Positions 46,282 through 56,813 of a DNA stretch of 64,000 nucleotides are shown one piece after another (the first letter of the stretch is position 1; each line of letters opens with the position of its first letter). Below the pieces are notes generated by a model. The model was not told the origin of the DNA. It saw only the letters and a list, made by a program, of their open reading frames with translations, and did no database searches. The stretch spans positions 1,240,001 through 1,304,000 of the forward strand of contig NZ_PGGN01000001.1 of assembly GCF_003010935.1 (NCBI RefSeq). The letters run 5' to 3'. Origin of the DNA: Phyllobacterium endophyticum. GTDB taxonomy: Bacteria; Pseudomonadota; Alphaproteobacteria; Rhizobiales; Rhizobiaceae. Position numbers and translations under genes: made by a program.

Positions 46282-46545
46282 CTACTTGGCCTTGGCAGCG
46301 GCCCGGGTGGTTTTCTTTGCTTTGGGAGCAGCCGGTGGACGTGCAGCGATCTCAGCCTGCTCTTCAGCTTCCTTGGCAAGCCGTAATGCCTTGAGGCGCG
46401 CCGTCTTGCTTTCCCACTTATGTGTTTCATCATTGATGATTGCTGAAGCGGCAGCAGTGGTTGCCAGACTTTTCTGCTCTGAAGGGCTCAGGACCCGTTT
46501 TGGGTGTACGCCAACTTCAGGCATCTGTTTCGGACTATGTTTCAT
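46282..46545 (-). CDS. Conserved small Ala/Lys-rich protein
   Basis: The 87-residue protein has a helical centre (SEQKSLATTAAASAIINDETHKWESKTARLKALRLAKEA-type composition) with a coiled-coil-like charge pattern and a C-terminal Ala/Lys/Pro tail (APKAKKTTRAAAKAK) resembling histone H1 or nucleic-acid-binding tails. There is no signal peptide. The segment KTARLKALRLAKE is one I associate with small hypothetical proteins of this order. ATG 46545 is chosen; ATG 46575 would add ten residues. The ribosome-binding site is weak. Confidence 0.65.
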   Translation of the reverse strand: MKHSPKQMPEVGVHPKRVLSPSEQKSLATTAAASAIINDETHKWESKTARLKALRLAKEAEEQAEIAARPPAAPKAKKTTRAAAKAK

Positions 46546-46596
46546 CGCATCTCGCATTATTGGATATGCAACCATCGCACGTGAAGTCCCTCAAGT

Positions 46597-46806
46597 CTAT
46601 CGTGCAGTGCTTTGGCGTGCCGAGCCTGTTCCAGGCTTCCAACCCCGGGCGAAGCCGTAGGACATGGCCAGAGAGGCATATTCTATCTCACGCAAAAGGA
46701 AATCCCGCTCCGCCAGTAGGGCCGCAATTGTGGCGCGTGCATCGCCCTGGTGATAGGCAAGAGCCTCTTCAATTTCGTCGTCCGGTTGTCTGGATATGGC
46801 GTTCAT
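46597..46806 (-). CDS. Small conserved hypothetical protein, 69 residues
   Basis: The product MNAISRQPDDEIEEALAYHQ, continuing GDARATIAALLAERDFLLRE, is an acidic helical protein with no signal peptide or cysteine. An AAGGAG box 6 nt before ATG 46806 fixes the start. The frame is intact up to TGA 46597. I recognise it as a type of short hypothetical protein found in rhizobia, function unknown. It is on the same strand as the two flanking small genes but separated from them by 50-240 bp. Confidence 0.7.
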   Translation of the reverse strand: MNAISRQPDDEIEEALAYHQGDARATIAALLAERDFLLREIEYASLAMSYGFARGWKPGTGSARQSTAR

Positions 46807-47042
46807 CAGAATCTCCTTTTTCACGAAGATTGCCACAACCGTGCATATATGGAAAGGAATTTGTTCCTGTTTTGTTCACATTCGCGATGGTACTTGTAAT
46901 TGGCCCGGTCCGTCATTGTGCGGGCCTTGTTCCGATGTTGTGCGAGCAGACGCTGGGCAAAACCGGTTCTGTGGCAGATGGTCATCCCATCTGCGTTCCA
47001 ACGTCTCCGGTCTGCCTATCGCGGCTGGGCTATAGGGAAAAG

Positions 47043-47183
47043 TCAGGCCTTGGATTTCGCTTTCGGCGCCGCACTTTCCGCCTTCTTGATCATGGAGCTG
47101 AAGGGAACATCGGCTTTGGGAGCGACCTTCTCCTTCTTGGGTTTGCGTACTTCGCGATTGCTGCGCTGCTGACCTTTGGCCAT
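47043..47183 (-). CDS. Small strongly basic protein, 46 residues
   Basis: The product MAKGQQRSNREVRKPKKEKV, continuing APKADVPFSSMIKKAESAAP, ends KAKSKA. Lys and Arg make up about a third of it, so nucleic-acid or ribosome binding is plausible. AGGAG lies 6 nt before ATG 47183. Short proteins with this MAKGQ.RSNRE.RKPKK start occur widely in alphaproteobacteria as far as I recall, without an assigned function. Confidence 0.72.
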   Translation of the reverse strand: MAKGQQRSNREVRKPKKEKVAPKADVPFSSMIKKAESAAPKAKSKA

Positions 47184-47455
47184 GGTACTCTCCTGCGGCT
47201 TGATACGAGTGGGCGTGCTTCGACAATTTGGAGTGAGATTGGCGGGTCGAGAACCTCTGACGCCGCGAAGTGCCAAGCCTGGCCAAAAGACGAGCAACAG
47301 TGTTCACTGTCATTTGCGGTTTAATTGCGGCTCCCTGGATACCTATCGGAAGGGGCGGATTTATGCTAGAATTATCGACATCAGCCACATAGCCGAAAGA
47401 CCCTCACCGCATCATCGATCCGGTACAGGCTTTATGGCATTGGAGGACCCAGAAG

Positions 47456-47635
47456 ATGTTGATCCATGCTTTGAACTTGCTCAAGAAGATCAAGAAACCG
47501 GTCGCCTCATCTCAGGAAACACCCGTGAAAATAACGATACCTCCGGCGAGGAAGCCTCCTCGGCGCGAGGTGTTGGACAGCGACGGGAAGTTGCGGCGCA
47601 CACGCCAGCTCATCGAACAAAACCGCCTGATCTGA
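47456..47635 (+). CDS. Possible small basic protein, 59 residues
   Basis: The frame MLIHALNLLKKIKKPVASSQ continues through a Pro/Arg-rich part (IPPARKPPRREV) and ends LDSDGKLRRTRQLIEQNRLI. GGAGG lies about 9 nt before the ATG, and a strong hairpin terminator starts 6 nt after the stop. No family is recognised. The combination of ribosome-binding site, sensible composition and terminator makes a real gene likely; another frame through the same DNA (47176-47730) is longer but lacks these. Confidence 0.5.
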   Translation: MLIHALNLLKKIKKPVASSQETPVKITIPPARKPPRREVLDSDGKLRRTRQLIEQNRLI

Positions 47636-47668
47636 AAAAAAGGCGCTGCTCCGGCAGCGCCTCTTTGA
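47635..47668. terminator. Bidirectional terminator
   Basis: The 20-nt element at 47642-47661 is GGCGCTGC, TCCG loop, GCAGCGCC. On the minus strand it is followed by seven T, a textbook terminator for the small genes transcribed leftward. On the plus strand it is followed by TCTTTG, weaker, for the 59-residue frame. Confidence 0.8.
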
Positions 47669-47751
47669 ATCAAATCCCGTTTGCCATCTCTGCGCAGCAG
47701 TTCTGCGCCAGGGTGGCGTGGTCGGTCTAGCCAAATTTGGCCGAAGAATCG

Positions 47752-47847
47752 TCAGGGATTTAGGAGAAGCAGAAGCGTTATGAATGTGGCGAACATTGCA
47801 AAGTTCATCCAGAAGCTGGCAACGCGCGAGTTCATCGAAACCTCCAT
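47752..47847 (-). CDS. Possible 31-residue membrane peptide
   Basis: The frame reads MEVSMNSRVASFWMNFAMFA then TFITLLLLLNP and TGA. AGAGGAG lies 5 nt before the ATG, and another ATG four codons in is possible. Nearly the whole peptide is one membrane-spanning helix. It is preceded by a perfect 14-bp inverted repeat in its leader and followed about 90 nt later by a strong minus-strand terminator. No family can be named; very short single-span proteins of this kind are often missed by annotation. Confidence 0.55.
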   Translation of the reverse strand: MEVSMNSRVASFWMNFAMFATFITLLLLLNP

Positions 47848-47864
47848 GTTACTCCTCTGAAGGT

Positions 47865-47916
47865 GAGGCTTGGCACCGCCCCGGGGAGGGCAAAAGCTAA
47901 GCCGGTGCCAAGCCTC
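47865..47916 (-). repeat. Perfect 14-bp inverted repeat in the leader of the 31-residue gene
   Basis: GAGGCTTGGCACCG (47865-47878) and CGGTGCCAAGCCTC (47903-47916) are exact inverted copies enclosing 24 nt that begin CCCCGGGG, itself a palindrome. No T-run follows on either strand, so it is not an ordinary terminator. A second stem, GCTGAC with GTCAGC (47918-47939), adjoins it and covers the stop of the upstream minus-strand gene. Confidence 0.75.
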
Positions 47917-47934
47917 CGCTGACGGACAACGCTG

Positions 47935-48108
47935 TCAGCCCACCAAAACGCTGGTGTAAATCATTCGTTCCACCAGGTTTCCACTCGGAACGCCTGACCC
48001 TGCGAATGCGGCGCCGATCAGCCAGACAAGAACAAGAAACGCCAATAGAATAGCGGCGAGTAGCAAGACACCAACGAATTTTACTGGCTGACGATCATTC
48101 TCGGACAT
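47935..48108 (-). CDS. Small single-span membrane protein, 57 residues
   Basis: From ATG 48108 the protein has a short charged start (MSENDRQPVKFVG), one long hydrophobic helix (VLLLAAILLAFLVLVWLIGAAF) and a short polar tail ending YTSVLVG. It has no recognisable family. The reading frame could begin earlier at 48174, but that would bury the charged start. No clear ribosome-binding site is seen. It precedes the hairpin and the 31-residue frame on the same strand. Confidence 0.5.
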   Translation of the reverse strand: MSENDRQPVKFVGVLLLAAILLAFLVLVWLIGAAFAGSGVPSGNLVERMIYTSVLVG

Positions 48109-48335
48109 AGGAGACGACTCAAGATTGTGCAGGCGCTTTAATACAACTTGGGCGCGAATTATCAACGAGAACATGTGTGAGAAGCAGGGAGCAAAAGATC
48201 ACGATATCCTTTGTACCTCTGAGGTTACCACAATCACGTCGTGGGCCCCTATTGGCGGCGGCTAGCCCTTTCGATCTAATTCCGTTAAGCGCAATAATAT
48301 GAAAACGTCCTGTTGCGACGCTTGGAAGGGTAGAA

Positions 48336-49268
48336 ATGACGGGGAGCGTGGTCCTTGTAACAGGAGCCTCAGGTTTCATCGGCGTGGAACTGGTTAGCCA
48401 GCTGGAAGCGTCCGGATATCGAGTGATTAGCGCCACACGTTCCGCTGATGGCTCGAATGGGCAAAGCAGGCAATTGCTTTCGCCCGGAGATCCCGATGAA
48501 ATGTTTCGACATTTGCTCGAGGACGTCGAGCATGTCGTGCACCTCGCGGCAATTGCGCATACCCAGCTTTCCGGCGCCGCTGATGCCTACCGGGCAGTCA
48601 ACTGCGTTTTGGCTGCGAAACTTGCGAAAGCCGCCCACAAGGTAATTTCCGGCAAGTTTATCTTTGTCTCATCGATTCGCGCGCAGTGTGCGAGCGCTCA
48701 CAAAGGTATCGTCAAAGAAACCGACCTGCCGGCGCCGTCGAACGATTACGGGCAGGCCAAACTGGCTGCCGAGGCCGAGATCGCGACCGCGATGCCAAAG
48801 GGCAATTATACGATCCTGCGGCCTGTTCTCGTTTATGGAGCGGGTGCCAAGGGCAATCTTGCCATGCTCCTGAAGCTTGCAGCACTACCACTGCCTTTGC
48901 CTCTGGGGGCGCTGTCGGGACGCCGGTCCCTGGTCGATCGTTCTGCGCTATGCAGGGCAATTATTCACTGCCTCAACGAACCCACAACCGATGCGGGCAC
49001 TTTCATCGTTTCCGACAAGCTGCCGGTTACGGTTCCGCAGATACTTTGCGCCATGCGACGCGGGCTGGGTCGTAGTCCCGGGATTTTTTCCTGCCCGCCT
49101 TGGTTGCTTAACCTCGCGGCTCGCGTGACACGGCAGGGCGAACGCTGGGAGAAGTTGAATGAAGATCTCGTGGCAAGTTCGGCCAAGCTCCGGGAAACAG
49201 GCTGGGACGCCGTTGAGGATACACCTTCGCAACTTGAGGAAGTATACCGGATAGCTCGCGCTCGTTGA
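48336..49268 (+). CDS. NAD-dependent epimerase/dehydratase family protein
   Basis: The 310-residue extended short-chain dehydrogenase has the Rossmann motif VTGASGFIG (residues 7-15), HLAAIAH, the catalytic Ser region (FVSSIRA) and the YxxxK pair in NDYGQAK. It resembles UDP-glucose 4-epimerase/UDP-N-acetylglucosamine 4-epimerase-type proteins that work with undecaprenyl-phosphate sugar transferases in surface polysaccharide synthesis, but no such gene is adjacent, so the sugar substrate is open. The gene stands between the small-gene patch and ppx. Confidence 0.85.
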   Translation: MTGSVVLVTGASGFIGVELVSQLEASGYRVISATRSADGSNGQSRQLLSPGDPDEMFRHLLEDVEHVVHLAAIAHTQLSGAADAYRAVNCVLAAKLAKAAHKVISGKFIFVSSIRAQCASAHKGIVKETDLPAPSNDYGQAKLAAEAEIATAMPKGNYTILRPVLVYGAGAKGNLAMLLKLAALPLPLPLGALSGRRSLVDRSALCRAIIHCLNEPTTDAGTFIVSDKLPVTVPQILCAMRRGLGRSPGIFSCPPWLLNLAARVTRQGERWEKLNEDLVASSAKLRETGWDAVEDTPSQLEEVYRIARAR

Positions 49269-49416
49269 TATAGGAGCGCCGGTTGGACTGCCCTCCGGAT
49301 AGAAGTCAAATGGTCTCTTGGATAATCGGCAAATGATGTTACATTATATCCAACGTTAATTGAAAAGCGTCCTGCTTGCGTCCTTGTGGTTCGCGCGGCG
49401 CTTGAAGGATAAGAAT

Positions 49417-50871
49417 TTGAAAGACCCCGAGAGAGATGCGCTCGCCGCGTCGAATGGAGGGGCGTCTGGTGATGGCGAGGTGCTCAACGGCACCGGAAGT
49501 CTCGCCAAGGAAGGAACCGGGCCCCACGGCAACCCTGCCCAGAACAGGCAGGAAAATCCGTCCGATTCCCGCGAAGGACGCTTCGACAAGAACCACAAGA
49601 AACGTGCGCGCCGCAGAAAGCGCGGGAAGTCGAAACAGACACCTGTTTCGCCGGATGAACCTGTTGTAGCGCAAGTTCAGCCTGGCGCGGCAGACGCTTC
49701 GACAGTCGTTCCAGCCAGGACAGGCAAGAAGCGGCGGCCCAACCGCTTTCGCCGCCGCGGCCGGTCCAGCGTCAAAGTTGCCACTGCGGCATCCCCAACC
49801 GTAGCCGTGCAACCAAGCCAGCCTGCGCCGGCGCGGGAAGTCCAGCGTGTTCAATCCAGATATGCGGGGGCGCCCCTCTATGCAGCGCTGGACCTTGGTA
49901 CCAACAATTGCCGCCTTCTCGTAGCCTCTCCGACGCGACCGGGGCAATTTCGCGTTATCGATGCCTTTTCCCGCATAGTTCGTCTTGGCGAAGGGCTTGG
50001 CGCCACCGGGCGTTTGAACGACAACGCCATGGACCGAGCTGTTGAAGCTCTCAAGATTTGCCGGGACAAGCTTGACAGTCACGACGTCCGCCGGGCGCGG
50101 CTTATCGCCACCGAAGCTTGCCGCCAGGCTTCGAACGGCGAAGAGTTTCTGGACCGGGTCAAGCGCGAAACCGGCCTCGAACTCGAGATCATCAACCGGC
50201 AGACCGAAGCCCGGTTGGCGGTATCGGGCTGCGGAACGCTGGTCGAGCGGGAGACTGACGCGGTCGTTCTGTTCGATATTGGCGGCGGATCCTCGGAGAT
50301 CGCGCTGATTGATGTTTCCGAACGCCGCTCGCCGCGTCTTGCCGAGCACATTATCGCCTGGACGTCCCTTCCCGTTGGCGTCGTCACCTTGGCCGAGCGT
50401 TTCGGCGGGCGGGACGTGACCTCCGACAATTTCGCGGTCATGGTCGATCATGTTGCGGGATTGATCGAGGAGTTCTCCGAGCGCCACAAGCTCGGAGATC
50501 TCGTCAAGAGCCAGAACTTTCATCTGCTCGGAACATCCGGCACTGTCACCACTCTCGCGGGCATTCACCTCGGCCTTGAGCGCTATGACCGTCGGCGCAT
50601 CGATGGTATCTGGATGCAGAATGATGATGTCACGGAAATGACCAGCAAGCTCTTGTCGTGGAGCTTCGATGAACGCGTCGCCAATCCCTGCATCGGTGCT
50701 GACCGGGCCGATCTCGTACTTGCCGGTTGTGCCATTCTCGACGCGATCCGCAATGTGTGGCCCAGCCAGAAACTGCGGGTGGCGGACCGGGGCCTGCGCG
50801 AAGGTATTTTGACTGAACTCATGTCGCGTGATGGCGCGTGGCGCAATCGCTGGTTGCGTGCAACCGCATGA
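49417..50871 (+). CDS. ppx: Ppx/GppA family exopolyphosphatase
   Basis: The catalytic part (from about residue 145) is an actin-fold polyphosphate/guanosine pentaphosphate phosphatase: [14 protein letters not shown], the base Glu in [21 protein letters not shown] and [12 protein letters not shown]. It controls polyphosphate or pppGpp levels. About 140 N-terminal residues are low complexity, Lys/Arg/Gly/Pro-rich ([25 protein letters not shown]) and probably bind nucleic acid or polyphosphate. No ATG is available near the start; TTG 49417 has AAGGAT before it and is chosen, with TTG 49360 as the longer option. It is followed 19 bp later by rlmE. Confidence 0.88.
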   Translation: MKDPERDALAASNGGASGDGEVLNGTGSLAKEGTGPHGNPAQNRQENPSDSREGRFDKNHKKRARRRKRGKSKQTPVSPDEPVVAQVQPGAADASTVVPARTGKKRRPNRFRRRGRSSVKVATAASPTVAVQPSQPAPAREVQRVQSRYAGAPLYAALDLGTNNCRLLVASPTRPGQFRVIDAFSRIVRLGEGLGATGRLNDNAMDRAVEALKICRDKLDSHDVRRARLIATEACRQASNGEEFLDRVKRETGLELEIINRQTEARLAVSGCGTLVERETDAVVLFDIGGGSSEIALIDVSERRSPRLAEHIIAWTSLPVGVVTLAERFGGRDVTSDNFAVMVDHVAGLIEEFSERHKLGDLVKSQNFHLLGTSGTVTTLAGIHLGLERYDRRRIDGIWMQNDDVTEMTSKLLSWSFDERVANPCIGADRADLVLAGCAILDAIRNVWPSQKLRVADRGLREGILTELMSRDGAWRNRWLRATA

Positions 50872-50890
50872 CCCGGGAATAGGGGCCCTT

Positions 50891-51637
50891 ATGGCTAAGA
50901 CAACGACAGGGGGACGAGGCGGCACAGGCACGCGCGGACTGCACACCAAGATCAAGAAGAAGGCGGGCACGATCAAGGAATCGTCGCGCCGCTGGCTGGA
51001 GCGTCACATCAACGATCCCTATGTGCAACGCTCGAAGGCGGATGGCTATCGTTCGCGCGCAGCTTACAAGCTGATCGAGATCAATGATCGCTACAAGATC
51101 CTGAAAAAAGGACAGCGCATCATCGACCTTGGTGCGGCTCCCGGTGGCTGGAGCCAGATTGCGGCGTCGATCGTCGGTTCTCCGCAAGACGTGCCGACGG
51201 TCGTCGGCATTGACTATCTCCACATAGATCCACTGCCGGGCGTTACCTTGCTCGAGATGGATTTTCTCGATGACGCCGCACCGGACAGGCTCATGGAAGC
51301 GCTGGGCGGCCAACCGGACATCGTCCTGTCCGACATGGCCGCACCCACGACCGGCCACCGGCGCACCGACCATATCCGCACCACGCACTTATGCGAAGTA
51401 GCCGCCGACTTTGCGGTTTCGGTGCTGCGCCCCGGCGGGCACTTCCTGACGAAGACGTTCCAGGGCGGAACCGAGAATGAAGTGCTCACACTCCTCAAGA
51501 AGCACTTCAAATCCGTCCATCACGTCAAGCCTCCGGCGTCCCGTGCAGAATCGGTCGAGCTCTACTTGCTGGCAAGGGACTTCAAGGGGTTGCCGGACGA
51601 TCGGGATCAACCAGATGAAGATCATCGCGGTCTGTAG
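50891..51637 (+). CDS. rlmE: 23S rRNA (uridine-2552-2'-O)-methyltransferase RlmE
   Basis: The 248-residue FtsJ/RrmJ-type methyltransferase acts on the A-loop of 23S rRNA. It has an Arg/Lys-rich N-terminal extension (residues 1-45), [11 protein letters not shown] with the first catalytic Lys, the SAM motif [11 protein letters not shown], the Asp region [11 protein letters not shown] and KTFQGG with the second Lys. ATG 50891 gives the usual N-terminus; the frame upstream overlaps the end of ppx. Pairing of ppx and rlmE is common in this order. Confidence 0.95.
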   Translation: MAKTTTGGRGGTGTRGLHTKIKKKAGTIKESSRRWLERHINDPYVQRSKADGYRSRAAYKLIEINDRYKILKKGQRIIDLGAAPGGWSQIAASIVGSPQDVPTVVGIDYLHIDPLPGVTLLEMDFLDDAAPDRLMEALGGQPDIVLSDMAAPTTGHRRTDHIRTTHLCEVAADFAVSVLRPGGHFLTKTFQGGTENEVLTLLKKHFKSVHHVKPPASRAESVELYLLARDFKGLPDDRDQPDEDHRGL

Positions 51638-51688
51638 TTTGGCCGTAGACAATACGAAATCGAGGGTCCGGCGATGCAACTAGAACAA

Positions 51689-52387
51689 TTATGCGTATGC
51701 CACCCAACCCCTGAAACTGAGGCCGGCATAGAACAGGCTGACGTTTGAGAAACCTGCTCCGCGCAGCAAAGCCTCGTCTTCTTCAGGCGACAGAATCGTC
51801 AGCTTGGTAGCGATGGCCCGCTTGGCCCTTTCCTCGTTGGCGGGGTTGATTCCAGCGAATGCGACGTGACGGGCAATCCAAAGTGACCGCTCCGGCTCCG
51901 TTTGCGGAAAGCTGATGTGAGCGACGACAAATGGTGCACCCGGTGCCAGACGGCGTTGGATCTGACAGAGCGTATCGAGGCGTTGCTCGCGTGGAACGAA
52001 GTGCAGCGTCAACAGGCAGGCAGCGCCGTCGAACGGTCCCATTGGTGCTGAATCGATGAAACCCTCGTGGAGGCGCACACGCGCAGAGTGCAGCTCCACA
52101 TTCTGTTCAGCTACCCGAAGCATATCGGCCGAAGGGTCGACGCCGTCAAACGTCCAACCGGCATGATCGTCGGCAAAAGACTTCAATTCCAACCCGCCCC
52201 CTGCGCCCAGAACGAGAAGGCTTCCTTGCAACGGGACACGCTCCGCGAGCAGCATAGAGGACATGCGGTGAAGGCCAGCAAAGCCTGGTACTTGTCTCGG
52301 TGGGCCCTCAGCGTAAGTTCGCGCATGGGCGCTGTTGAAGGCGCCTCCGCTGTCGGGCACATTCGGCAAATGGTCTTCGTCCGTCAT
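51689..52387 (-). CDS. Class I SAM-dependent methyltransferase
   Basis: The 232-residue protein has a SAM-binding motif LLVLGAGGGLELKSF (about residues 57-71), the acidic strand end GVDPSADML, and a post-motif segment FDGAACLLTLHFVP. The rest resembles small-molecule methyltransferases of the UbiE type but no substrate can be inferred. It is monocistronic, between rlmE (convergent) and the MFS transporter on the same strand. Confidence 0.8.
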   Translation of the reverse strand: MTDEDHLPNVPDSGGAFNSAHARTYAEGPPRQVPGFAGLHRMSSMLLAERVPLQGSLLVLGAGGGLELKSFADDHAGWTFDGVDPSADMLRVAEQNVELHSARVRLHEGFIDSAPMGPFDGAACLLTLHFVPREQRLDTLCQIQRRLAPGAPFVVAHISFPQTEPERSLWIARHVAFAGINPANEERAKRAIATKLTILSPEEDEALLRGAGFSNVSLFYAGLSFRGWVAYA

Positions 52388-52467
52388 GTTAGATCATCGC
52401 TCCGTCTGGCATATCGATGCAAAGTACATAAGCAAGCGCAGCCATATTGGCGCGCGGCATATGGAGT

Positions 52468-53871
52468 CTATTCCGCGGGTGTCGCCGCTTTCATCAGCGG
52501 CCGGTGCCCCGATACTTCCGAACCCGCGTCCGGGCCCAACGTTCGGAACGACAGGCATGCCAGTCCCGATATCGCCGCCACGACAAAGAAGGCGATGTGG
52601 AAATCAGAGAGCTGTAGCGGCCCGCCGTGAATCTTGGTCGTAACTTCGAGGAGACCGCCCGCGACGGCGACGCCTAGCGCTATGGAAATCTGCTGGGCAA
52701 CGGAACTGATCGGCGTTGCCTGGCTCGTCTGTTCATTCGGAATATCCGCATAGGCGAGAGCATTCGTCCCCGTAAAGAACAGTGAACGGAAAAACCCGCC
52801 CGCAAGAAGCAGCAGGATCATTATCCAGTAAGGCGTCTCCGGCGTGAAAAACCCGTTGATGGCAACGAATATGGCGGCGACGAACGAGCCATACATCAGC
52901 GAGTTGCGGAAGCCGGTTTTTCGGTAAAACCACTTGGTGACGAGCTTCATGCTCATCGCTCCCAGCGCCGACACGAATGTGATCATTCCGGATTGGAAGG
53001 GCGTCAGTCCGAAGCCGATCTGAAACATCAGCGGCAGGAGGAAGGGTATGGCGCCGACCCCGATCCGAAAAAGGCTGCCGCCAACGATTGCCGCCCGGAA
53101 GATTTGATTGTCCAGGAGATTGAGTGCGAGCAGCGGCTCGGCGGTTCTGCGAGCATGGAAAAGATAAAGTGCCGCAGAGACGATCCCAGTAGCGAGCGTC
53201 GCCAATCCCACCCATGTCGGCAGGGCTGGCAGGCTGACGACCGACAGGCCAAAGACGATGCCCGAAGCAGCAATACCGCTCAAAAAGAAGCCCGGAACGT
53301 CGAGGGGACGCTGCACCAGCGTCTCGATGGACGGTAGATAGCGCGTGGCGACGATGATGCCGATGATGCCGATCGGAACATTGATCAGAAATATCCAGTG
53401 CCAGCTGAAATAGGTCGTCAGAAAACCTCCGACCGGCGGGCCGATGAGTGGCCCGATGAGTGCAGGCATGGTCAGCCATGCCATCGCTCCCACAAGTTCG
53501 TTGCGAGGCGTCGAACGCACCAGCACGAGGCGGCCAACGGGCGTCATCATCGCACCGCCAATACCTTGTAGAAAGCGCGCTACCACGAAGGCGAGCAGCG
53601 AGCCAGAAACGGCGCAGGCTATCGATCCGAGAACGAAGACGACAATGGCGGCGCGAAACACATTCTTTGCGCCAAACCTGTCGGCCATCCAGCCGCTGAC
53701 GGGTATGAAGACCGCCAGCGATACGAGGTAGGCCGTCAACGCGAGCTTCAGCGCGATCGGGCTGGTGCCGATATCGGCGGCGATGGCCGGTAACGATGTT
53801 GCGATGACGGTCGAATCCATATTCTCCATGAACAGGGCGACGGCAAGGACAAGGGGAACGACACGGTTCAA
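52468..53871 (-). CDS. MFS (DHA2/EmrB-type) drug efflux transporter
   Basis: The 467-residue inner-membrane protein has the MFS opening motif ENMDSTVIATSLPAIAADIGTSP (D and transmembrane helix 1), the loop motif GWMADRFGAKNVF with the conserved Gly-Asp/Arg-Phe-Gly pattern, and a motif-C GPPVGGFLTTYFSWHWIFLINVPIG typical of drug:H+ antiporters. Around 13-14 membrane spans are expected. Substrates are unknown. An adjacent regulator is absent. Confidence 0.9.
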   Translation of the reverse strand: MNRVVPLVLAVALFMENMDSTVIATSLPAIAADIGTSPIALKLALTAYLVSLAVFIPVSGWMADRFGAKNVFRAAIVVFVLGSIACAVSGSLLAFVVARFLQGIGGAMMTPVGRLVLVRSTPRNELVGAMAWLTMPALIGPLIGPPVGGFLTTYFSWHWIFLINVPIGIIGIIVATRYLPSIETLVQRPLDVPGFFLSGIAASGIVFGLSVVSLPALPTWVGLATLATGIVSAALYLFHARRTAEPLLALNLLDNQIFRAAIVGGSLFRIGVGAIPFLLPLMFQIGFGLTPFQSGMITFVSALGAMSMKLVTKWFYRKTGFRNSLMYGSFVAAIFVAINGFFTPETPYWIMILLLLAGGFFRSLFFTGTNALAYADIPNEQTSQATPISSVAQQISIALGVAVAGGLLEVTTKIHGGPLQLSDFHIAFFVVAAISGLACLSFRTLGPDAGSEVSGHRPLMKAATPAE

Positions 53872-54106
53872 GCTGAATTCCAGTTCTCAAGAATATGAGA
53901 AAGCAGGCGGCAAATCGTGGGGAGGGGGACTCGGTTCGCCATGATGCGTGTCCGATACCACTCGCGACAGGTGCGCTCAAGCGGCGATCAATCAGAAGTG
54001 ATCCAGCCAAGGTCATTTTTGGGCTATTCAGCAGGAACGGAGCAACAGCTGCCGATGTTGCCGCGGCGCCTGTTGCCTAACTCAAATGCCTCCAGGAGAT
54101 GATCCC

Positions 54107-55090
54107 ATGTCTGCATACGAGATTTCCCGTCGCAACCTCTTTCTAGCGTCAAGCGCCATGGCTGGCGGATTGGCCATGTCCCAGGTCATTTCCGGCGATG
54201 CGCAAGCAGCCGTTCCCCAATCCGATGTAAAGTCTCCCGGGTTCAAGCGGTTCAAGCTGGGCGATTTCGAGATCACGACCCTCCTCGACGGGCTTCGACC
54301 CGGCGACGGTCCTTTTCCGACGTTCGGCGCCAATCAAAGTCAGGAGGCTGTCGCCGAATTGATGCGCGCAAATTTCCTGCCCGAAACGAAAATAGTCAAT
54401 GGCTTCACTCCGGTTCTGATCAATACCGGCTCTGATCTGGTGCTTGTCGATACGGGCTTTGGTGAAGGTGGCCGCCAGAATGGCCTTGGCCAGCTTGAAG
54501 CCAATATGAAGGGAGCCGGCTACACACCGGACCAGGTCACACTTGTCGTCATCACGCATATGCACGGCGATCATATCGGCGGCCTGATAAATGGGGAGAC
54601 GCCTGGCTTCCCGAACGCCCGCTATGTCGGTGGCCAGATCGAGTATGATCTCTGGACTGACACTGCCCGAACAGGCACGTCGGCCGAGGGCAATGCCAAA
54701 GCCGTCAATGCCAAGGTCAAGCCGCTTGCCGAGAAGTTCACGTTCATCAAGGCTGGCGACGCCGTGGTTCCCGGAATCACCAGCGAGGCGGCCTACGGCC
54801 ACACGCCGGGGCACATGATTTTCCATGTAGAATCAGCAGGCAAGCGCCTTGTTCTGACAGCTGATACGGCCAATCATTACGTCGCATCATTGCAGAGGCC
54901 GGACTGGGAAGTCGCTTTTGATACAGACAAGGCTATGGGCGCGGCGACGCGCAAGAAGGTCTTCGACATGATTGCGGCGGACAAGGTGCCGTTCATTGGC
55001 TACCATATGCCGTTCCCCGGGGTCGGCTTTGTAGAAAAACAGGAAGTTGGCTATCGGTTCGTTCCGGTCACCTATCAGTTCGATGTTTGA
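54107..55090 (+). CDS. Tat-exported metallo-beta-lactamase-fold hydrolase
   Basis: The 327-residue protein starts with a twin-arginine signal (SRRNLFLASSAMAGG, cleavage after GDAQA) and continues with a metallo-beta-lactamase domain: LVDTGFGEGGRQNG, the zinc motif HMHGDHIGG (His151, His153, Asp155, His156) and GHTPGHMIF. The Tat signal and the zinc motif together imply a folded periplasmic hydrolase; substrates could be lactones, thioesters or quinone-like compounds. AGGAG 9 nt upstream fixes ATG 54107 rather than ATG 54086. Confidence 0.9.
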   Translation: MSAYEISRRNLFLASSAMAGGLAMSQVISGDAQAAVPQSDVKSPGFKRFKLGDFEITTLLDGLRPGDGPFPTFGANQSQEAVAELMRANFLPETKIVNGFTPVLINTGSDLVLVDTGFGEGGRQNGLGQLEANMKGAGYTPDQVTLVVITHMHGDHIGGLINGETPGFPNARYVGGQIEYDLWTDTARTGTSAEGNAKAVNAKVKPLAEKFTFIKAGDAVVPGITSEAAYGHTPGHMIFHVESAGKRLVLTADTANHYVASLQRPDWEVAFDTDKAMGAATRKKVFDMIAADKVPFIGYHMPFPGVGFVEKQEVGYRFVPVTYQFDV

Positions 55091-55218
55091 CCTGACCGGT
55101 GGATCCGTGAGGTAGGCACAACATTATGCGCTAGCGTTGCGGTTACAACGCCAGTAATTGCGTTTTGAGCTTTTCAAAGCGACATATTCGTGTTACCAGC
55201 CCGTGCCAATTCACTTGA

Positions 55219-56796
<1,578 letters not shown>

Positions 56797-56813
56797 TCCC
56801 ACGGTGAAGGGCG

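Noticed and set aside
46440-47324. 294-codon plus-strand frame through the small-gene patch
   Set aside because: It runs antisense to three small genes with good ribosome-binding sites and has no family resemblance.
49339-50976. 545-codon minus-strand open frame over ppx
   Set aside because: It mirrors a clear Ppx/GppA gene. Its predicted protein has no family resemblance and shows the composition of a reverse-strand shadow in GC-rich DNA.
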